Of a stretch of 35,170 bases of DNA, positions 31,818 to 35,170 are shown one piece after another (within the stretch, counting starts at the first letter, position 1; each line of letters begins with the position of its first letter). The position numbers and the translations under genes were made by a program. Source of the DNA: Candidatus Hydrogenedentota bacterium (GTDB lineage: Bacteria; Hydrogenedentota; Hydrogenedentia; Hydrogenedentales; CAILVY01); NCBI GenBank assembly GCA_903837785.1, contig CAILVY010000126.1:1-35170 (forward strand), in the 5' to 3' direction. The notes beneath the pieces were generated by a model that was not told where the DNA came from, ran no database searches, and saw only the letters and a list, made by a program, of their open reading frames with translations.

Positions 31818-33914
31818 GTGCCGCGTATTTGGCCCCTGGATTCAATCCGCAACATCGGGATCATGGCCCACATCGATGCCGGCAAGACCACCGTAACTGA
31901 ACGTGTCTTGTACTATTCCGGCCGGGTGCACCGCGTGGGCGAAGTCCATGACGGTGCGGCTACCATGGATTACATGGAGCAGGAACGGGAGCGCGGTATT
32001 ACTATTACCTCCGCTGCTACGGCTTGTCAGTGGAATGACCATCGCGTCAACATCATCGACACGCCAGGCCACATCGACTTCACAGCGGAAGTCGAACGCA
32101 GCCTGCGTGTCTTGGATGGCGCGGTCGCCGTCTTCTGTGCCGTGGCAGGCGTCCAGCCCCAATCCGAAACGGTCTGGCGCCAAGCCGACCGTTACCATGT
32201 CCCGCGCCTCGCCTTCATCAACAAGATGGACCGCATTGGAGCCGATTTCCATAAAGCGATCCACAGCATGGAGGCCAGGTTGGGAGGCCAGCCCGTCCCC
32301 ATCCAGTTGCCCGTCGGAAGTGAAGACCAGTTCCGTGCCGTGATCGACCTCATCGGAATGCGCATGATCGGCTGGGACAGCGACGATATCGAGAACGAAC
32401 AGACGGTCAGCGAGATTCCGGAAGAACTCCACGAAGAAGCCGAAATGTGGCGCCATCACATGCTGGAGATGGCCGCCAACGTGGATGAACGGATCACGGA
32501 CAAGTACCTGGCCGACGAGCCCATCTCCCAGGAAGAGATCGTCGCCGCACTGCGGAAAGGCACCCTCGCGCGCAAGCTGACCCCCGTTCTTTGCGGGACG
32601 GCCCTGCGCAACAAGGGCGTCCGCCTGCTGCTGGATGCAGTGGTGGACTACCTGCCGTCGCCTCTCGATGTGCTGCCATGCAAAGGCACGCACCCGGACC
32701 ACGCCAACCAAACGGTTGAGCGCCCCCCGTCCGATGATGCGCCGTTTGCCGCGCTCGCGTTCAAAATCCTCACCGACCCGCACGTCGGCAAGCTGACGTT
32801 CGTACGGGTCTATTCCGGCGTGATCGAAGCCGGAAAGCAGGTCCTGAACGCGCGCACGGGCAAGAAAGAGCGCCTGGGACGGCTCCTTGCGATGCATGCG
32901 GACGAACGCAGCGAACTCAAGGAACTGCGGGCGGGCGATATTGGCGCGGTCATCGGATGCAAGGACACCACGACCGGCGACACGCTGTGCGATCCGAAGA
33001 AGCCGATCGCCCTCGAGAGCCTCGTGTTCCCCGAACCCGTGGTCCACATCGCCATCGAGCCCCGGACCAAAGTGGACCAGGAACGGCTCGGCGACTCGCT
33101 CAAGAAACTGTCGGAAGAAGACCCGACCTTCCGGATTCGTTCGAACGAGGAAACGGGACAGACGATTATTGCCGGCATGGGCGAGCTTCACCTCGAAATC
33201 CTGGTGGACCGCCTGCGCCGTGAGTTTAAGGTAGAGGCCAACGTCGGCCGGCCGGTGGTGGCGTACCGCGAGTCCATCCGGGCCACCGCCGAAGCAGAGA
33301 AACGATTTGTCCGCCAGACCGGCGGCCGTGGCCAGTACGGCCACGTGGTGTTGCGCGTGGAACCCGCGGAACCGGGTTCGAAGTTTATATTTGAAGACGA
33401 TACGGTGGGCGGTGTGATTCCGAAAGAATACATCCCCGCGGTGGAGAAAGGCTGCCGGGAAGCCCTGGAAACAGGTGTGGTGTCCGGCTACTCGATGATC
33501 GACGTCAAAGTGACGTTGCTCGACGGCTCCTACCACGAGGTGGATTCATCGGATCTGGCGTTCATGATCGCCGGCTCTATGGCGGTCAAGGAAGCCACTG
33601 CGAAAGCGGACCCGGTGCTGCTGGAGCCGATCATGAAGGTCGAGGTGATTTGTCCCGAGGAATACACGGGCGAGGTTATCGGCGACTTCGATCGGCGCCG
33701 CGGACGTCTCGAAGGCATGGAAAGCGAAGGCAAGAATCAAACCATTCGCGCCCATGTCCCGCTGGCCGAAATGTTCGGCTATGCCAACGACGTCCGGTCG
33801 CGCACGCAGGGCCGCGCCACCTACAGTATGGAGTTCGAGCGCTATGAACCGGCGCCCGTCGGCGTCGCCAACGAAGTGATGAAACGGGCCGGGACCACAT
33901 ACCGCTTCCAGTAA
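31818..33914 (+). CDS. fusA: Translation elongation factor G
   Basis: 698 residues from a GTG at 31818. GAAAGG sits seven bases before this GTG; the ATG at 31812 would be only one base from the same site. It is the ribosomal translocase GTPase. G1 is AHIDAGKTT, the switch I/G2 region [10 protein letters not shown]3 DTPGHIDF and G4 NKMD. Domain II, domain III (GMGELHLEI), domain IV ([15 protein letters not shown]) and domain V ([20 protein letters not shown]) are all present. It lies between rpsG and tuf in the standard order. Codon usage prefers C and G at third positions without the extreme G bias of tuf. Confidence 0.97.
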   Translation: MPRIWPLDSIRNIGIMAHIDAGKTTVTERVLYYSGRVHRVGEVHDGAATMDYMEQERERGITITSAATACQWNDHRVNIIDTPGHIDFTAEVERSLRVLDGAVAVFCAVAGVQPQSETVWRQADRYHVPRLAFINKMDRIGADFHKAIHSMEARLGGQPVPIQLPVGSEDQFRAVIDLIGMRMIGWDSDDIENEQTVSEIPEELHEEAEMWRHHMLEMAANVDERITDKYLADEPISQEEIVAALRKGTLARKLTPVLCGTALRNKGVRLLLDAVVDYLPSPLDVLPCKGTHPDHANQTVERPPSDDAPFAALAFKILTDPHVGKLTFVRVYSGVIEAGKQVLNARTGKKERLGRLLAMHADERSELKELRAGDIGAVIGCKDTTTGDTLCDPKKPIALESLVFPEPVVHIAIEPRTKVDQERLGDSLKKLSEEDPTFRIRSNEETGQTIIAGMGELHLEILVDRLRREFKVEANVGRPVVAYRESIRATAEAEKRFVRQTGGRGQYGHVVLRVEPAEPGSKFIFEDDTVGGVIPKEYIPAVEKGCREALETGVVSGYSMIDVKVTLLDGSYHEVDSSDLAFMIAGSMAVKEATAKADPVLLEPIMKVEVICPEEYTGEVIGDFDRRRGRLEGMESEGKNQTIRAHVPLAEMFGYANDVRSRTQGRATYSMEFERYEPAPVGVANEVMKRAGTTYRFQ

Positions 33915-33981
33915 GAGAACGCCGGACAGGGCCGGAATCCACCCAGGCCGCCCGGCACGAACCAAAGGAGACTGATTAGTC

Positions 33982-35170
33982 ATGGCCAAGGCGAAATTCG
34001 AGCGGACGAAGCCGCACGTGAACGTGGGGACGATCGGGCACGTGGACCACGGCAAGACGACCTTGACAAGCGGGATCACGAAGGTGCTGTCGAAGAAGGG
34101 CGGGGCGAAGGTGATGGAGTTCGGCGAGATTGACAAGGCGCCGGAAGAGCGGGAGCGCGGCATCACGATCAACATTGCGCACGTGGAATACGAGACGGAA
34201 CACCGCCACTACGCGCACGTGGACTGCCCGGGCCATGCGGACTATATCAAGAACATGATCACAGGCGCGGCGCAGATGGACGGCGCGATCCTTGTGGTGG
34301 CTGCGGACGACGGCCCGATGGCGCAGACGCGGGAACACATTCTTCTTGCGCGCCAGGTGAACGTGCCGGCGATCGTGGTGTGGATGAACAAGGTGGACAT
34401 GGTGGATGACCCCGAACTGCTGGACCTGGTGGAGATGGAGCTTCGGGAGCTCTTGACGAAGTACGGATTCCCGGGCGACGACATTCCGGTGATTCGCGGT
34501 TCGGCGCTGGCGGCGATGGAAGAACGGGACCCGGAATTGGGCGAGAACCGGATCTACGACCTGATGGCGGCGGTGGACAGCTACATTCCGACGCCGCAGC
34601 GCGTGCTGGACAAGCCGTTCCTGATGCCGATCGAAGACGTGTTCACGATCACGGGCCGCGGCACGGTGGTGACGGGCCGCATCGAGCAGGGCGCGGTGCA
34701 CGTGGGCGAGAAGGTGGAGCTGGTCGGGATTCACGAGCAGACGAAGTCGACGGTGGTGACGGGCGTCGAGATGTTCCGGAAGCTGCTGGACGAAGGCCAG
34801 GCGGGCGACAACGTGGGCCTGCTGCTGCGCGGCGTGGAACGGACGGACGTGGAGCGCGGGATGGTGGTGGCGAAGCCGGCTTCGATTACGCCGCACACGC
34901 GCTTTGAAGGCGAAGTGTACGTGCTGACGAAGGAAGAAGGCGGGCGCCACACGCCGTTCTTCACGGGGTACCGGCCGCAGTTCTACTTCCGGACGACGGA
35001 CGTGACGGGCAAGCTGGACCTTCCCCCCGGGGTGGAGATGGTGATGCCGGGCGACAACATCAAGATCGTGGCCGAACTGATCACGCCGATCGCGATGGCG
35101 GAAGAGCTCCGCTTCGCGGTGCGCGAAGGCGGCCGCACGGTCGGCGCCGGCGTCGTAACGAAGATTATCG
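33982..35170 (+). CDS. tuf: Translation elongation factor Tu (3' end just outside window)
   Basis: 396 complete codons are visible, ending [11 protein letters not shown] plus the first base of the next codon, so only about one residue and the stop are missing. It is the GTPase that delivers aminoacyl-tRNA. G1 is [10 protein letters not shown], switch [16 protein letters not shown]3 DCPGHADY and G4 [10 protein letters not shown] (most bacteria have NKCD). Domain II has [13 protein letters not shown] and domain [30 protein letters not shown] lies 11 bases before ATG. Third positions strongly favour G (nearly every Val is GTG, Thr ACG, Ala GCG), unlike fusA next door. It is the fourth gene of the str operon. 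Confidence 0.97.
   Translation, partial: MAKAKFERTKPHVNVGTIGHVDHGKTTLTSGITKVLSKKGGAKVMEFGEIDKAPEERERGITINIAHVEYETEHRHYAHVDCPGHADYIKNMITGAAQMDGAILVVAADDGPMAQTREHILLARQVNVPAIVVWMNKVDMVDDPELLDLVEMELRELLTKYGFPGDDIPVIRGSALAAMEERDPELGENRIYDLMAAVDSYIPTPQRVLDKPFLMPIEDVFTITGRGTVVTGRIEQGAVHVGEKVELVGIHEQTKSTVVTGVEMFRKLLDEGQAGDNVGLLLRGVERTDVERGMVVAKPASITPHTRFEGEVYVLTKEEGGRHTPFFTGYRPQFYFRTTDVTGKLDLPPGVEMVMPGDNIKIVAELITPIAMAEELRFAVREGGRTVGAGVVTKII

Noticed and set aside
31842..33536. 564-codon minus-strand ORF opposite fusA
   Set aside because: Antisense to a universally conserved gene.

Overview
The window is about 35 kb of GC-rich DNA. Its gene content points to a free-living or gut/sediment bacterium of the PVC/Planctomycetes-like assemblage. 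The best guess is Candidatus Hydrogenedentota, for four reasons: a Gly-Glu repeat leading into 'LSELLRVIQFFNS'-type dockerin-like modules, a prepilin with the PVC-style C-terminal DG motif, several large secreted beta-helix/propeller proteins, and an ADP-forming acetyl-CoA synthetase. This placement rests on recalled family features, not on a search.

Layout: (1) 1-388 is the 3' end of a secreted, dockerin-like, EF-hand-bearing protein preceded by a perfect hexamer repeat. (2) 462-3734 (-) is a GH2 glycosidase with a good promoter. (3) 3925-4335 holds a 235-bp-spaced duplication; each copy carries, on the minus strand, a perfect Shine-Dalgarno, a 16-codon ORF and a terminator-like hairpin. This is the least explained element in the window. 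(4) 4605-8583 (-) is a two-gene operon for acyl-CoA/acetate energy metabolism: an ADP-forming acyl-CoA synthetase, then a CoA-transferase/hydrolase fused to a GNAT domain. (5) 8931-12059 (-) is a GH38 alpha-mannosidase. (6) 12456-13406 (+) is a prepilin-like protein with a near-consensus promoter and a terminator. (7) 13490-22502 holds four large exported proteins: a GH141-like beta-helix/propeller fusion (-), an SGNH hydrolase with an Ig domain and C-terminal anchor (+), a two-component-propeller plus alpha-helical protein (+), and a five-bladed-propeller (GH43-like fold) protein (+). (8) 22578-23973 (-) pairs a URO-D-like protein with L-rhamnose mutarotase. (9) 24133-29371 (-) is a run of five co-oriented genes: an NDK-like protein, a Tat-exported NIPSNAP protein, an exported flavodoxin, a SAM methyltransferase and a GT-C membrane protein. 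(10) 29490-30404 (-) is a nucleoside hydrolase. (11) 30529 to the end (+) is the str operon (rpsL-rpsG-fusA-tuf) behind two tandem promoters; tuf runs off the edge about one codon before its stop.

Taken together, the window is mostly a glycan-degrading accessory region: GH2, GH38, GH141-like, SGNH esterase-like and propeller proteins, with rhamnose handling. It lies beside fermentation-type ATP-yielding acetyl-CoA chemistry and a conserved ribosomal operon. No tRNA, rRNA, CRISPR array, transposase or phage gene was seen. Most long ORFs antisense to the genes are by-products of high third-position GC and are not annotated.
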